Assembly (NCBI GenBank): GCA_015847255.1
Contig: JADLZK010009295.1
Coordinates: 333,094-397,093, forward strand
Source of the DNA: Hyparrhenia diplandra
Taxonomy: Eukaryota > Streptophyta > Magnoliopsida > Poales > Poaceae
Length of the DNA: 64,000 nt
Direction of reading: 5' to 3'
Both the position numbers and the translations under genes were made by a program. The stretch's first letter is position 1. The number at the start of each line of letters is the position of its first letter. The notes under the pieces were generated by a model. The model ran no database searches. It worked only from the letters and a program-made list of their open reading frames with translations, and was not told the origin of the DNA. Of the stretch, positions 32,904 to 44,657 are shown one piece after another.

Positions 32904-35716
32904 TGTAACCCCCTGTTTTATAAATAAAAACAGAAGCAAGTATATGTGGGCCCAGAAAGTCCCAAATCACATATACATACAAATTGAGATAATATCATAG
33001 CACAAACCACGTTTATAACTTTATTACATCATATGAACATGTCTGTCACATCATTGCCAACGGCATTTATTACAGCGGATACGTAGAAAACTAAAAACTC
33101 CATCCCACGGGGACACCGACTGGTGGTACGCTCTCCTCAGAAGTCCTGGATATCTTCAGGAACTCCTCAAAGCCATCTCCATCTAGTACCCGTCCTGGGT
33201 TATCATTGGTGATACAACAAGTGTCAGCTCACTATGCTCAGCAAGTATAACTATGGGGATGCAAGGCTCAAAGGCTTGACACAGGTTTAAGCGGTTAGCA
33301 TTTTAGTTGGTCATATTTTATTAATTACCTAAGTTACTAAATTAATCAGAGAACCCAACCCAAGTGTAAAGTTATTATAAGCATCAAGTTAACATGATCT
33401 CCCATCCAAACCACCTATCTGGCTATACAAAAGGATCCAAGCCGCTCGTGACCGTGAGCACGGCTGATATATCAGTTTGATCAAACTCTGCGCAGAGGTG
33501 TACACATTCACCATGAGTCGTGATTCCCATATGCCTGGGGCCCGTTGACCCCCTAACACTTCCAAGGTGAGTAGGCAGGGTTCACTACGAAGCTTTTCGC
33601 CAGCCGTCCTAATAAGTAGCAACCGCTAAGGTTTCGACCCCATGTTTATGGAAGACTCTCCTCTGAAGTGGCACACTAATTGACATGCAGCCCAGCACAC
33701 ACTTCGGCAGAACAAGGACCATACCCATCGTGGCGTAACAGGTCAAGTTACTTGGCTAAGACCAGGGCCATGTGATTCTCATGGTTGTACTGTAAGTCCT
33801 GGGTGGCCGCTTTAAGTGAAGTCCTTATGGAGAGCGACTGGAGCAAAAGACCCAAACTCCAACCCCCTTCTTGTCCATGTTGCTAAAAAGCATCTTTTAT
33901 AAATGTTCCATATGTCCATTAGTCAAGTTACAGATTAGCATTTGTTGAGCATAGCGAAACTTAACCTTCTATTATGCAAAAACCCCCATAGGTGACAAGG
34001 ATACATATAGTGAGAGTATTCCTAGGTATGTCCTTAAGGCTTGCCAAATTTAGACACATGCGATATGAAATAAATGATTAAAGTTGCTGGATGACAAGGA
34101 AACCATAGGCTATACTTGCCTTGCTCAAAAGCTTGGTCCGGGTATTGCTCCTCGTACTCCTAGTCCACGAAAACCTCGTCCTCTATACGCGCATGATCAT
34201 CACCAAACAGAATATCCATACAATCATTTCATGCAAGAAAAGATAAATCTCTATTAGAACAATACACCATTCAATATAAACATATAGAGAAACAATTATA
34301 AAACTACTCTACACATTTCTATGAACACATGAGCGCAAAAATCACGCTAATCGGACTTAAAATGAAAAAGTTATAAGCAAAACCATTTCCGTGGGCATTT
34401 TACGCGAATTAAATTTCATTTTACTATGGGCCTAAAACTAATACCGAGGACTAATCCATGAAGAAATCTGAAAATAGAAGGGTTAAAACATGAAAGAACT
34501 GGGCTCTGGATCACATGCATAAAATCTGGAGAGGTCAGGGGTCAAACTGCTAAGAACAGGACCTAAAATATATATACTTTGAACTGGTGTGGGATTGCTC
34601 TATGAAAAATGAAAGGCCGAGGGGGCCTAAGCGCAAGATCTTGCGGGCTGCTGTCGGCCGTCTTTGGCGTCGGCGGGCGCTAGCGCGGCGATCGACGGGG
34701 GGACGCGCGGCGCGGTGGACCGGGTGCCAGCGGTGGACTTGGTCCATGGACGTGTCTTGCTGGGTTGCCTCGCGGTTCACCGTGGACCGGTCTTTGGGCG
34801 CTTACTGGCCCGTGCGCCATGGGGTTGGCCGGAGTTCGCCGCTGGCGGGCGGATGCGGGCGCCCCGACGCTGGGAGCACGGGCGAACTCAACTACGGACA
34901 CGGCAAGAACCGCCGGGCGGGCTCACCACGGGCAGGGACGACGGGGGCGGATCCGGCAGAGAGGGGCAAACTCCGTGAGCTCAAATCCATGTGAGAAGAA
35001 GAAAGGAAGGGCAGGGATGTTCTGCTCAGTGCGGCTTGACCTCCGGTGCTCCTCGACGCAGCGACGACGGGCGGACGGCGGCCGGAGGTGGCAAACGAGT
35101 ACGGGCGGCGTTTAGGTCGCCCAAACGAAAAGGGTGAAGAGCGGTGGCCTACGGCTTGGCTTTATAGGGCTAGGGAGAGGCGGTGGGCAGCCGCGGAGTG
35201 CGCCACCGTGAGCCGGGAAGGCGGCCGGGTCGCCAATATGGCCACCCACGGGCGGCGGTTTCCGGTGGTGAAGCGCAACGGGCGGCGTTGAGCTGGAGGT
35301 AGGGAAGGGTCCCCGGTCACCGGGCAAGCGGGCCGAGGCGATTATGGCGGGCCCAGCTGCTGCGTGCATCGCGACGCTTGGGCAGCGGGCTGGCGAAGCG
35401 GCAAGCTGGGCCGCTTCTCACTTCGGGCCAAAAGAAAACAAGAGAGTAAAGGGAGAAAGAAAAGTCTTTTTCTTTTTCTGATTTTGCAAACCTTGTCCAA
35501 ATTCAAATTAGATTTGAATTCAAACCAAACAACACTTATTCTTACACTCAAACAAAAATTGTGCTCCAGCATGAATGCAACAAAAATGTTTCTAAGCCTT
35601 ATGTTTAATTTTAATATTCAGAAAAATTATTATTTGACCTAGATAAATCATGATAAAATAAATAAAGGAAGCAAAATTAATTACTAATTTCCGAAAGTGA
35701 TTTTTAGGGTGTTACA
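32904..35716 (-). repeat. Solo LTR of a Tekay-type gypsy element, minus orientation
   Basis: Read on the minus strand it begins TGTAACACCCTAAAAATCAC and ends CAGGGGGTTACA, with a length of 2813 bp. No internal region or second LTR adjoins it, and GTAA flanks both ends (32900-32903 and 35717-35720), so it is best explained as a solo LTR left by recombination. The GC-rich block at 34600-35400 corresponds to the LTR centre; ORFs there are chance frames. It belongs to a different family from the LTR at 2855-5707. Confidence 0.75.
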
Positions 35717-36670
35717 GTAACGTGTAGCTGTTTGTCCTTGCGACGTGTTGAAAAAAAAAAAAAAAAAGATGAAAAGTGCTGAGTTGCTTCGCACGTGGGC
35801 TAACCGAGAGTGGGATTGGAGCGCTGCATGCAGACGTCGCAGGCGAAATTGCTTTGCATGTGGACGCTGGTCGCTGGGTATCAAAAAAAAAAAAAAAAAA
35901 GTCTGCATGCGGTGGCGGGGCCCACCTCCATGAAAAATCATCAGTTTGTAGTTTGCCGGGCCGAGCGTCGGACGTGAAATCGAAGGGATTTCGATCACAG
36001 GAGAGGAGTGTGTGAGAGCGCGCGTGAACAGATAGGTAATTTTGGTTAGTCATAGGCACTAAGCACGAACTTAGCTGAGTCTGTGGACGGACCTGTTACT
36101 GTAGATGAATAGTGGTACTGTGGATTTACAGGGATCTATAAAGATTTTCACCAAAAATAAAGGTTCTTTATAGATAGATGTCTGATAAGATTCTAGTCAG
36201 TACATACAGGATGATAGACGTACTAGTGCTTCTAATAGCCAGCTCTATTGCCCAATCTTTTATTAAAAATAATTGCCCCGTGATAACTTCCGTTTTGTAC
36301 CTCTTAAAACAGATGCTTAATTGCTTCCGCGCTGATCATTGGTGAGTTCCTTGTTGCAAGAGTAGTACTGAAGAATCACATGACATGAAAAAAGGATCAA
36401 ATACAATGGGATAAGAAAATTAGATAGTGCAGTGGGAATAAGATAGATGTGCTAGTTCAGCTGTGACATTTTTGTATCGAAAAAATGGAGGGGAGTACGT
36501 GATTAATTATTAGATTATTATTCTTACGAGAGAATATCAAGCAAGGCGTACACAGCTGGGCGATGGATCGATCGAGTAGCTACAAGCACAAGCCTTTCGA
36601 TCTCATGGATTTTAATTAGTTACATGGCTACGAGGATATGGATCGACGATGGCGGTACTTGGATCGAAGA
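35717..36670. other. Intergenic sequence downstream of DRP4C
   Basis: No gene is seen. Two A-runs of about 17 bases lie at 35749-35767 and 35883-35900. Around the second, GCATGC-containing words recur in opposite orientation (GCTGCATGCAGACG at 35823 and AAGTCTGCATGCGG at 35899). The part from about 36180 to 36670 should include the 3' UTR of the gene. Confidence 0.4.
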
Positions 36671-36684
36671 GCAGCTAGCTAGAA

Positions 36685-38759
36685 CTAGAAGCAGCGATCA
36701 CTGCTGGCGGCGTTAATTTTGTCCATAGTGCTGGCGACGAGTTCCCTGCACTCCCGGAGCAGCGAGATGCTTTTCCTGAGGCGGTCACGCTTGGCGGCGG
36801 TGGCCGGCGTTGGCACCAGCATCCGCTCCACTCCGTCCATGTTGCTGCCCAGAACCTGGGCTGCCAGCTCATCCTCCAGATCTTTCTCCACGAGACGCTT
36901 GACGCTGTAGAGGACGTGCAGCGCCAGGCCATCCACGAGGCGGAGCACGACGCAGCTCCAGTACGCGGCCAGGCGTGCCTTGAGGTCCAAGGCCTGGCCG
37001 GCGACCGGCTGCCGCTGCCTGAGGTGCGACACGTCCACCTCGCCAAATCCCGGAGTTCCACCACGGCGGGCTTCGAGTGGTCCTCCAAGGCTTGGAGGAA
37101 CCTGGCATGGCCTTCCGTCGCCATCATGTGGTTCCACTTGATCGTGTAGTCCGGGTTCGCCGTGTAGTCGGCCACCAGCTCCATGTCGATGAGCTCCGCG
37201 ACGTGCTGCGCCGACCGCGCCCTCGCCTTGTCCATGAGGCTCTGGACGGCGCGGCGGCAGGACGGATGCACCTGCGGGTAGCTGCGCGAGTGGTGCTGCA
37301 GGATCCCCAAGACCAGCTCCTCCACGTAGTCCCAGTCCCACACCTGGGTGACGAGGCCGTGCGGGACGTGCGCGACGCTCTCCAGCTTCTTCCTGAGCAG
37401 CACCAGCAGCGCGGACCGTGGCAGGAAGTTGGGGAGGTTGATGCCCTTTGTCTCCTCCAGGACTCGCATCTCCTCCGCTAGGAATGCTGGCTCCTCCGCC
37501 GAGCACTGGGCTGCGGCTGCGGCGGGCAGCTTGCTCGCGTAGGATTCGAGCATCTCGGCGATGCGCGCGGTGCCGTGGCGCCTGCGGTCGTCTGGGTACT
37601 CGTCGAACTCGCCCCTCACGAGCACCTTCTCCAGCGATGCGCGCACCTGCTTGACGATGTGGTAGAATTCCCTCACCGCGTCTGCGACGGTGCTGAGGTC
37701 CGGAGGCATCTGGCCGAGCTCGTCGCTGCTGCGGCTGAGCTTGTCGTTGATCTGCTTGACGATGTCGGGGAGGCACCGGCCGATGATGGACGCCTGAATC
37801 TGCGTGAGCCTCCCAGCGAGCGTGGGGATGCCCACCATTGACCTGTCGATCCGGGAGAGCAGAGGGTGCTCCGCGAACAGCCGCCGCTCCGCCGCTCGCG
37901 CCTCCTCGTATGTCTCGTCGCCGATGCGGTTGCGGACACATACGTAGCCCAGGCCGATGTGGACGTCGTCCATGGTCACCTTCTCCAGCAGGCCCTCCGG
38001 GGCCCTGTCGGCCTTTGTGACCACCGCGAGCGTGCGCTCGCCACTGCGGTCCACCTGCTGCGACATGCGGATGGACTCGCACGTCGGGAAGTCCACCGTG
38101 GCGGAGAGGACGTTGAGGATGATGCTCTCCCTGGGCAAGATGTAGGCCCTGATGATCCTGGCGATCTGGTCGTAGATGTCCTCGGGCTGGCCCTGCACGG
38201 GCACGCGGGTGATGCCCGGCAGGTCGACGAGGGTGAGGTCGGGCACGCCCTTCTTCCGCACCACCAGGGTGATGGGCGCGTCCGAGATGCCCTTGCCGGA
38301 TCCCGCGATCTCAGCTGTCGCGGCGTCGATGGCGGCAGCGACCTCCGCCTCGGAGGCGATGGTCACCGAGCTGCCGCTGCCGTACTCGATGCGCAGCTCG
38401 GCCTCGTCGCCGTCCTGCAGCCGCATGACGAGCGGCACGCGGGTGCAGATGCCCTGCCCACGCGGGAGGCTGATGCCGGCCAGCGACTCCAGCACGCTGG
38501 ACTTGCCGCTGGACTGGTCGCCGACGACCACGATGGTCGGGAGCTGGATGCCCTCCTGGCTCACGTTCAGCTGCCGCAGGCGGTCCACGGCGTCCAGCAG
38601 TGGGCGGATCTGGTCGTTGTACGAGGCCGCCATGGCGCTGGCGGTCACGGGGCTGGAGCCCAAGGAGGCCACTGCCTTCACGTCCACGTCCTCCATTTCT
38701 AGCTCTATTAGCTCTAGCTCTAGCTCAGGTGCGGCGTCGTCGCCCAGACCAAAGCGCAT
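36685..38759 (-). CDS. DRP4C: Dynamin-related protein 4C-like GTPase, frameshifted before the GED
   Basis: This is a large membrane-remodelling GTPase of the plant DRP4 (Mx-like) group, intronless as usual for DRP4C. Residues count from the upstream ATG. The P-loop is GDQSSGKS at 80-87, the switch-1 threonine lies in PRGQGICTRVP (99-109), switch 2 is DLPG (179-182), and the base-recognition motif is TKAD (248-251). The middle/stalk domain runs to about residue 565. The in-frame reading then turns into an arginine/tryptophan-rich tail stopping at 36675. The true GTPase effector domain (ARLAAYWSCVVLRLVDGLAL through LVASTMDKINAASSD) continues in the +1 frame from about 37052 and stops at 36685. 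One extra base (or two missing) near 37046-37055 explains this. The start is ambiguous: in-frame ATGs at 38759, 38696 and 38633; the last gives MAASYNDQIRPLLDAVDRL, the usual family N-terminus. No PH or proline-rich domain is present, as expected for DRP4. Confidence 0.9.
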
Positions 38760-38784
38760 ATATATAAATATATAAGTCTCAAAT
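38760..38784 (-). promoter_or_regulatory. TATA-like region upstream of DRP4C
   Basis: The minus strand reads ACTTATATATTTATATATATG, with its last ATG being the upstream start candidate. A TATA box this close would place transcription initiation about 30 bp downstream, after that ATG. This argues for translation from 38696 or 38633. Confidence 0.45.
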
Positions 38785-39041
38785 TCTCAATCCAATGGCA
38801 AGACAAGCTCAGCCACTGGCTATCTGGAGTGTTTCGATCAATCTTAGACACACACCGCCGCTCTATGGAATCAAAGAAGAATACGACGCTTTATTTATGG
38901 GAGAGGGAGGGAGGCGAGCGAACAGAAAGCAAGATGCTGCTCGGCTTTTCACTGTCTAGCTGCTCCACCATGCAAAGGAATTGGATTGCCTTCCCACCGA
39001 AGCAAAGCTGACACGATGCAAAGGAATTGGAGAGTGTACCG
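38785..39041. other. 5' flank of DRP4C
   Basis: No gene. A repeated word GATGCAAAGGAATTGGA / ATGCAAAGGAATTGGATTG occurs at 38969 and 39014. A CACTA-type end begins at 39042. Confidence 0.4.
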
Positions 39042-39231
39042 TCACTAGTACAGAATTGATTCATAGAGGCGTCTATGTTTCAGTGCAGGGGCAACCGCCT
39101 CTACCAAGATCCCTATCAGGGACCCATAAGCCAAAGCCGCCTCTAAAAACACACGTTCAGGGATGGCCGGGAATACCAACCCTCTCTGAAAATAGCCTCC
39201 ATTTTAAGCGGCCGTTTCGAAAAGGAATATT
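39042..39231 (+). mobile_element. CACTA transposon end (5' terminal fragment)
   Basis: CACTAGTACAGAATTGATTC is followed by GAGGCG/CGCCTCTACC words, a terminal inverted repeat plus subterminal motifs of a CACTA (En/Spm) element. It is cut off at 39231 by a second CACTA end. Its own right end was not found with certainty; GAGGCACTTCTACCACC-type motifs near 40395 may belong to it. Confidence 0.5.
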
Positions 39232-42200
39232 CACTACTACAGAAAACTAAATGGAGGCGGGCGAAAAACAGTTAACCCGGAAGCGGGCAAAGCAACCACC
39301 TCTGACCTTTTCGGCGGAGGCGGTTGCTTTACCCGCATCGGTTAATCCATTAGCGGAGGCGCCCGCCCCGTATTCGATTTAAAAACATAAGAAAAAAGCC
39401 CGTGCGAGCCCAATCGAGCCCGCTACCGCCGCGTCAGCGCCGCCGCCACCGCTACCATGTCCATCGAGAGGAGGCCCGTAGGGAAGCGCTGGCCCCCCCG
39501 CCGGGCCACATGCGCCGGAGGAGGGCCCGCCCGGATTTGGCGCTCCTCGCCGCCCGGTTCTGGCGCGGCACCGCGCAAAACCGCCGTGGGAGAGGAAGGG
39601 AGTAGTGGCGAGCCCCGCGATTCTAAACTTGGGTATTCCTACTTCCACATCAACAAAAAAAAGAAGCTATTTTTAAACCACAACGGTGAAAATACTACAA
39701 AATATGTCCGAGCCAAGATTAGAGGCTGTTTTTTAACGGTTTAGGCTTCAATGAGCGAAAATACTACAAAATATAGCATTATACATATACATATATAAGT
39801 ATGTACACATATATATGTAAAAGCATATGAAAATAGTTGGGTATTCCCGGGAGAGGGAGGGAGGCACTTGACCTGGATCCGGCCGACCCGCCCGCCTCCG
39901 CCTCTCCGCACGCGTGCTGCCACCGGGCCTCCACTGCGGTGCACGCGCGCCTCCACCGCCTTCACCCTGCTGCTCCCCGCCAGACACGCTGCCGCCGGCC
40001 GGAGGGGCATGCGGCCCGCTACCGCGAGGGAGCGTGCGTGCATCCCGCCAAGGTGTGCGAGCCCCCACTTGTGGAGGGAGGGGAGGAGAGGAAGGAGAGG
40101 GAGCCGCCGGTCGCGAGCCCCTCGCCGCGGTTTTCGAGGAGGAGAGGGAGGAGAGGAGAGAGGGTGCCGACAGAGAGAGCGAAAATGGATTTACGGAGGC
40201 GGACGCCTTAATACGACCGTCTCGAAAATATTTTCATTTTTGAGCCGGTCGGTAAATAAAACGACCGCCTCCATTAATCGCCGGGTATTTTACGAGGCGG
40301 TTGGATTTTTGTGACCGCCTCCGTTAATGTTTGATGGTGATTGTTTTTAGAGACGACTGTATTTTCCAGCCGTGTCTAAAAATACAATTAGTAGAGGCAC
40401 TTCTACCACCTCTACCAATTGACCCAGTATATATTACAGGCCACCTTCTTCCTCCAGGGAATAGTTACTGTATCTCAAGGAGGAAGGAAGGAGGGGGCCT
40501 TTAGGCAACATTCTAAAAATTACAAATCTAAGAGGAAAGGTTTTGATTTTGATTCCAGAGGAGTGTCCAGAAGGTAAGTAAATGCCATTCCTACCATCCT
40601 TAGATTACTTGTTTAATTAGGTTTTTATTTTCTCTCTCTTGCATCGTGCTCGAGGCAATTACATTATGAAAGAAATTAGATCATCTCTTTAAAGGTCCTA
40701 GGTTAAATTTAGTAGGAGAACAAGATTCTAGCCTTATTTAGTGGCCGTATCTTGATTTTTTATGGTCTATTAGTTAGTTTTTTAAATAGAAATTAAGTCT
40801 AGATCTAGATCTAGTCTAGAATAAGAATTAGAATTATTTTTTATCAACATCCATATTATTTTTTGTTTCAGAAAGGGGATTAAGTTTGCATCAATAATAA
40901 TGGGTTAAATACTAATCGGTGTGAATTATTTTCTTTAAATTTGTTTATTATAATTATAAAGTGAAAAATGATTAATTGTTTCATTAGGGGCTAATCAAAT
41001 ATACATACGTTGTAGGTATGTAGGTTTTTTGGACAACGACATGATTAAAGTAAAGTTGATCGGCTTGATTTATACTTGAAATAAGAATGACCTTACAGAA
41101 TTGTTATATACTAATCATTGTTCTTCTTACTAGTTATTGTTACTTATCATTTAATTCTATTTTTGGCTGTGATGTTGTAAAAGATTCATTACAAGTGTCG
41201 TAAAAGAATATATCTTGCAAGGGCAAGCACCGCATTTGTTACACTTGAAGGGTAAAGGGACACCTAAGTGTGAATTGTCCCATGGGTAACACTCCTAAGC
41301 TCAACTCATCAATTCATTCAAATTTGCTTAGGAAAAATCAAAAATGACACTTATGCTAGGGATGCTTCTGCTTCGCTCGGGGGCGAGCGGAGGAGGAGAA
41401 GCCGGGCAGCCTCGGGCCCCATGCCGCGCCGGATGAGATCCGCGTCGCGACAGGAGGCCCTCGCCGGATCCAGCCCAGCCACCACGAGATCCACCGCAGC
41501 CGTCCCACCGCCGCATCCGCGCTGCCCGCCATTGGAACCGCATGTCGGGGCCGCCCTCCACGAATCTGATTCGTTAGGGGGACGCCACGCCGCTTCGTCG
41601 GGGGCCACCGCTGGAGTGGAGGCTGCCTCGCATGCGTTGAGGGAGGAGCTCGATGCGCCTCCACCGGATCTGCTCATCCGAGCGAGAGCCGCAGCTGGAG
41701 GAGGAGCTCGGCGCGAGCGCTGCCCACAACCTCCTCGCGAGCGCACGATGGACGCCTCCGGCCGGCGAGTGCCAACCACCACCGGAGGAGGGCCCGTGCG
41801 TCCCGCGTAGAGTAAGCTGAGAGGTAGAGAAGTTGTGAGTGCAAGAGAAGGGGAAGGAGACCGCGCGTCCTGCTCTATGCGGCGGCTAAGAGGTGGAAAA
41901 GTGGAGAGAGGTAGAGTTGGGATTTTTTTAGTTAGGGTTTGGAGTGTGCTAAGAGGTGGAGAAGTGGAGAGAAGCGGGCCTGTTTTAACCGAGGTGGGCC
42001 TTGTAAGGGGCCCGCTTCTGAAAATGGATCCATTTTTGGAGGCCGTTAATGAATTTTAGGCGGCGGTCATTTTTTACTGCTTCTGTTAATTGGTTAAGCA
42101 AGGCGGGCAGCATAAGACGTTCGCCTTGGTTGAGCATTAACCGAGGCGGTCGACTAACGGTGCCCGCCTCGATTAATCTATTCATGGAAAGAGAATTAAC

Positions 42201-42358
42201 GAGAGGTGGGCGCCTAAGGCCAATCGCCTCCGTTCATCGTTAACCAAGGTGGGCACTCGGCCGATGGCCCTGCCATCGATTAACGGAGGTTGCCGCCAAG
42301 CCCGCCCGCCTCGGAAAATTAAAGGCCACAGCCTCAAAAAATCATTTCAGTAATAGTG
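39232..42358 (+). mobile_element. Non-autonomous CACTA transposon with GGAGGCGG subterminal repeats
   Basis: The left end is CACTACTACAGAAAACTAAA and the right end, reverse complemented, is CACTATTACTGAAATGATTT: canonical CACTA termini. Both ends carry many copies of (A/G)GAGGCGG and GCCCGCCTC joined to GTTAA (39250-39370, 40180-40330, 42000-42320). No transposase (TNPA/TNPD) is recognised. The flanking triplets ATT and CTA do not match, so the two ends may belong to different, nested copies; the extra repeat block at 40180-40330 supports a composite. GC-rich gene-like blocks (39390-39600, 39880-40170, 41340-41830) contain open frames on both strands without recognisable domains. Confidence 0.7.
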
Positions 42359-44652
42359 CTAAGTCCTTATTGACTAATCACTTAGGTCCCAACATGGTTT
42401 GTGTACCAAAGTATGCTTGATTGAGTGGTGTAGGCACTTGAAGGTGATATGAAGCCTTAGTGTGCTTGAGCAAATTTATTGAAAATATTATCTCAAACTA
42501 TCAATCTTATTCATATTGCTCATTCTAACAAGATTGACCCTAAGGATAAATTGACAGAGATATCTCTAACTTCATACTCACCTCGGTAACAAGTACCTAA
42601 CCCTTGCTGGCCAACCACTTGCCTTGTGTAGTCTCTAGTAGTTCACAAATATAGGTATTTGAGAATTATTAAGGAGTGGCTAGAATATTTCAAGTTTGGT
42701 GAAGCACTGGCTTATGATGCTTTTAATGGCTCTGTAGTAGAGCAAGATCTTGTTGATGTTGTAGGTGATAGATATGTGATGTTGAATATGAAGAATGCTA
42801 GCCATTGATGAAGTGAAGCCTTAGGAAGCCCGAATGTAAAGAAGAAGAAAAGCAACAACCTACGGTATCACAAAGCCTGTAGGGTGCAGTTTCCGCGAAA
42901 GTTCCACGTCACGGAGGTTCCATGTATTAATGCGGAAGTTCCGCATCCTGGCAGAACAATGAGGAAACTCCAAGTGAAATTTAGGATCGAGATTAAAATG
43001 GAAGATGAAGCTCATGATGGATGTGATTCATTTCCAAGGGATGAATATGAAGGGTGGTGTCAAAAATTCAAGAAACCACCTCATCCATTATATTCAAAAG
43101 GAATGGTAACAACTAAGACTCAAGTGCATGTTCTTTTCAAATAGTACTCCCTTATGTGTCTTGTGTAGACACTTGGGAAAAAGAAGCACTTGTGGATATA
43201 CATTGGTTGTTGTCGTGAAAGAAATGTATAATTGGAGTGAAATTGGCCGTCCACAACAAGCAACATGGAGAGTTTGAGTTTCCTTTGTGGACTTCAAACC
43301 AAGAATTTCAAGAAAGCAAAGAGTGAAGAAACAAGGCCAAGTAAAATGGAAGCACCTATCACACAAATTCAAGAAGCTTCTACTCAATGGAATCTTACCA
43401 TATGGTAGATTGCCAAATTCTAATTCTCATCTTATGGCCATATGCATGCTTTAACGGTTGTAAGTACTTAGCACATGTATCATTATTTGTGAATTCTTTT
43501 TGTGCCTTGATCCAAAATATAGGTTACACCCCTCTTGAGTCTTAAATGAACTCGTGTATATCTTGAGTAACTCAAATACTTGTATGCATACATTTGAGGG
43601 AATTTAGCCTATGTTTTATAATTTTGAGACTAACTAGCATTCAAGCTATATTTGTCTTTAGTGAGAACATCCACGAAGGTATGATGATTCCCTCTCTTTC
43701 AATTAGTATTGGGTTCTATCTTTTGTTGTTTGGAGGGATGTTCCATGATATAGGTTAAATTCCTTTTGTAACCTAAATGTCAAAGAGTGCACATGATCTT
43801 GCCTTCCACCATATGTGTGTACAACTTTAATGGAATTTATCTATGCTATGGGGTTTCATGAATAATGTTTCATTTGCCATCCACGTCTGAGGGATCATTA
43901 TTTGTGAAACTCTCCCTTGTGGTTTTAATGCTCTCTTTTCTATGTGTTACATCAAGGTCCATCCAAGTGCCTTCAACATGGATCCCATATATATGAGTCT
44001 CGGTCCCTTAAAATGTGCCATGCATCAATTGTTGCCATCACAATTGAGATGATAATTGGGACCGAAGCATGTAAAAGTTGAAGAACATACTCACTTGGTC
44101 GGGTGAACTCAAAAGAAGAAAAGAGATAATAATGGATCAAGGGGCCTAAGAGTTGGACAATCATGTCAACCAAACAATGGAGATGAAATGGGGCACAATC
44201 ATTTAATCTTCTTCATTGTGAGGTTTAAGGTCCATGTCGAGAACCTTCTTTTTAAAGTAAAGTTTTGCTTTTATGAACCAAGATATAGTGTAAACTTCCT
44301 CCTTGACCTCATGATGATAAGGTGCATGAGTGTACTTTGTGTACTCTTATGTGCACAAATTGAGGAGGAGCTTAGTCTATATCTTGTGGGACTAATGATT
44401 TTTTTCAAGTTTATGTTGTATAGTCTCATGCATCGGAGAAAAGAGGATGGATGGTTCCCAAGGTATCTTGGGGTGCTCTAAAATTATTCTAGGAGGTCAG
44501 GTCTCGGTCATTTTAATCTAAGTGCTTTTAGTTTAATCTTTGGATGCCCCAATCCTTTAGTTTAATGCCAGTGCCCCACTCTAAATCTCATCAAGTGCAC
44601 ATGGATGCATCCCATTGATCATCCAAGATCATGTCAACAAAAAGTGGTAACA
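42359..44652. other. Unassigned retroelement-like DNA with ~235-bp diverged repeats (left part)
   Basis: No gene. Repeat units can be aligned at about 43515-43680 and 43750-43960, and a third at 60100-60300 beyond the Athila insertion. Shared words are ATATAGGTTA-A-(T)TCC, CTTGCCTTCCAC-ATAT and GGAATTTA-(C/T)CTATG. TE interiors of the Tat/Ogre group often hold such arrays between pol and the 3' LTR, but the parent element is not identified. The frame at 42884-43144 (86 codons) is not recognised. Confidence 0.45.
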
Positions 44653-44657
44653 CCTAG

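Noticed and set aside
36685..38082. 465-codon minus-strand frame overlapping DRP4C
   Set aside because: Most of it is an out-of-frame arginine/glycine-rich shadow of the GTPase gene. Only its last ~120 codons are real, as the shifted effector domain.
37866..38702. 278-codon plus-strand frame antisense to DRP4C
   Set aside because: High GC at third positions of the real gene creates long antisense frames; the translation has no domain and is His/Asp/Leu biased.
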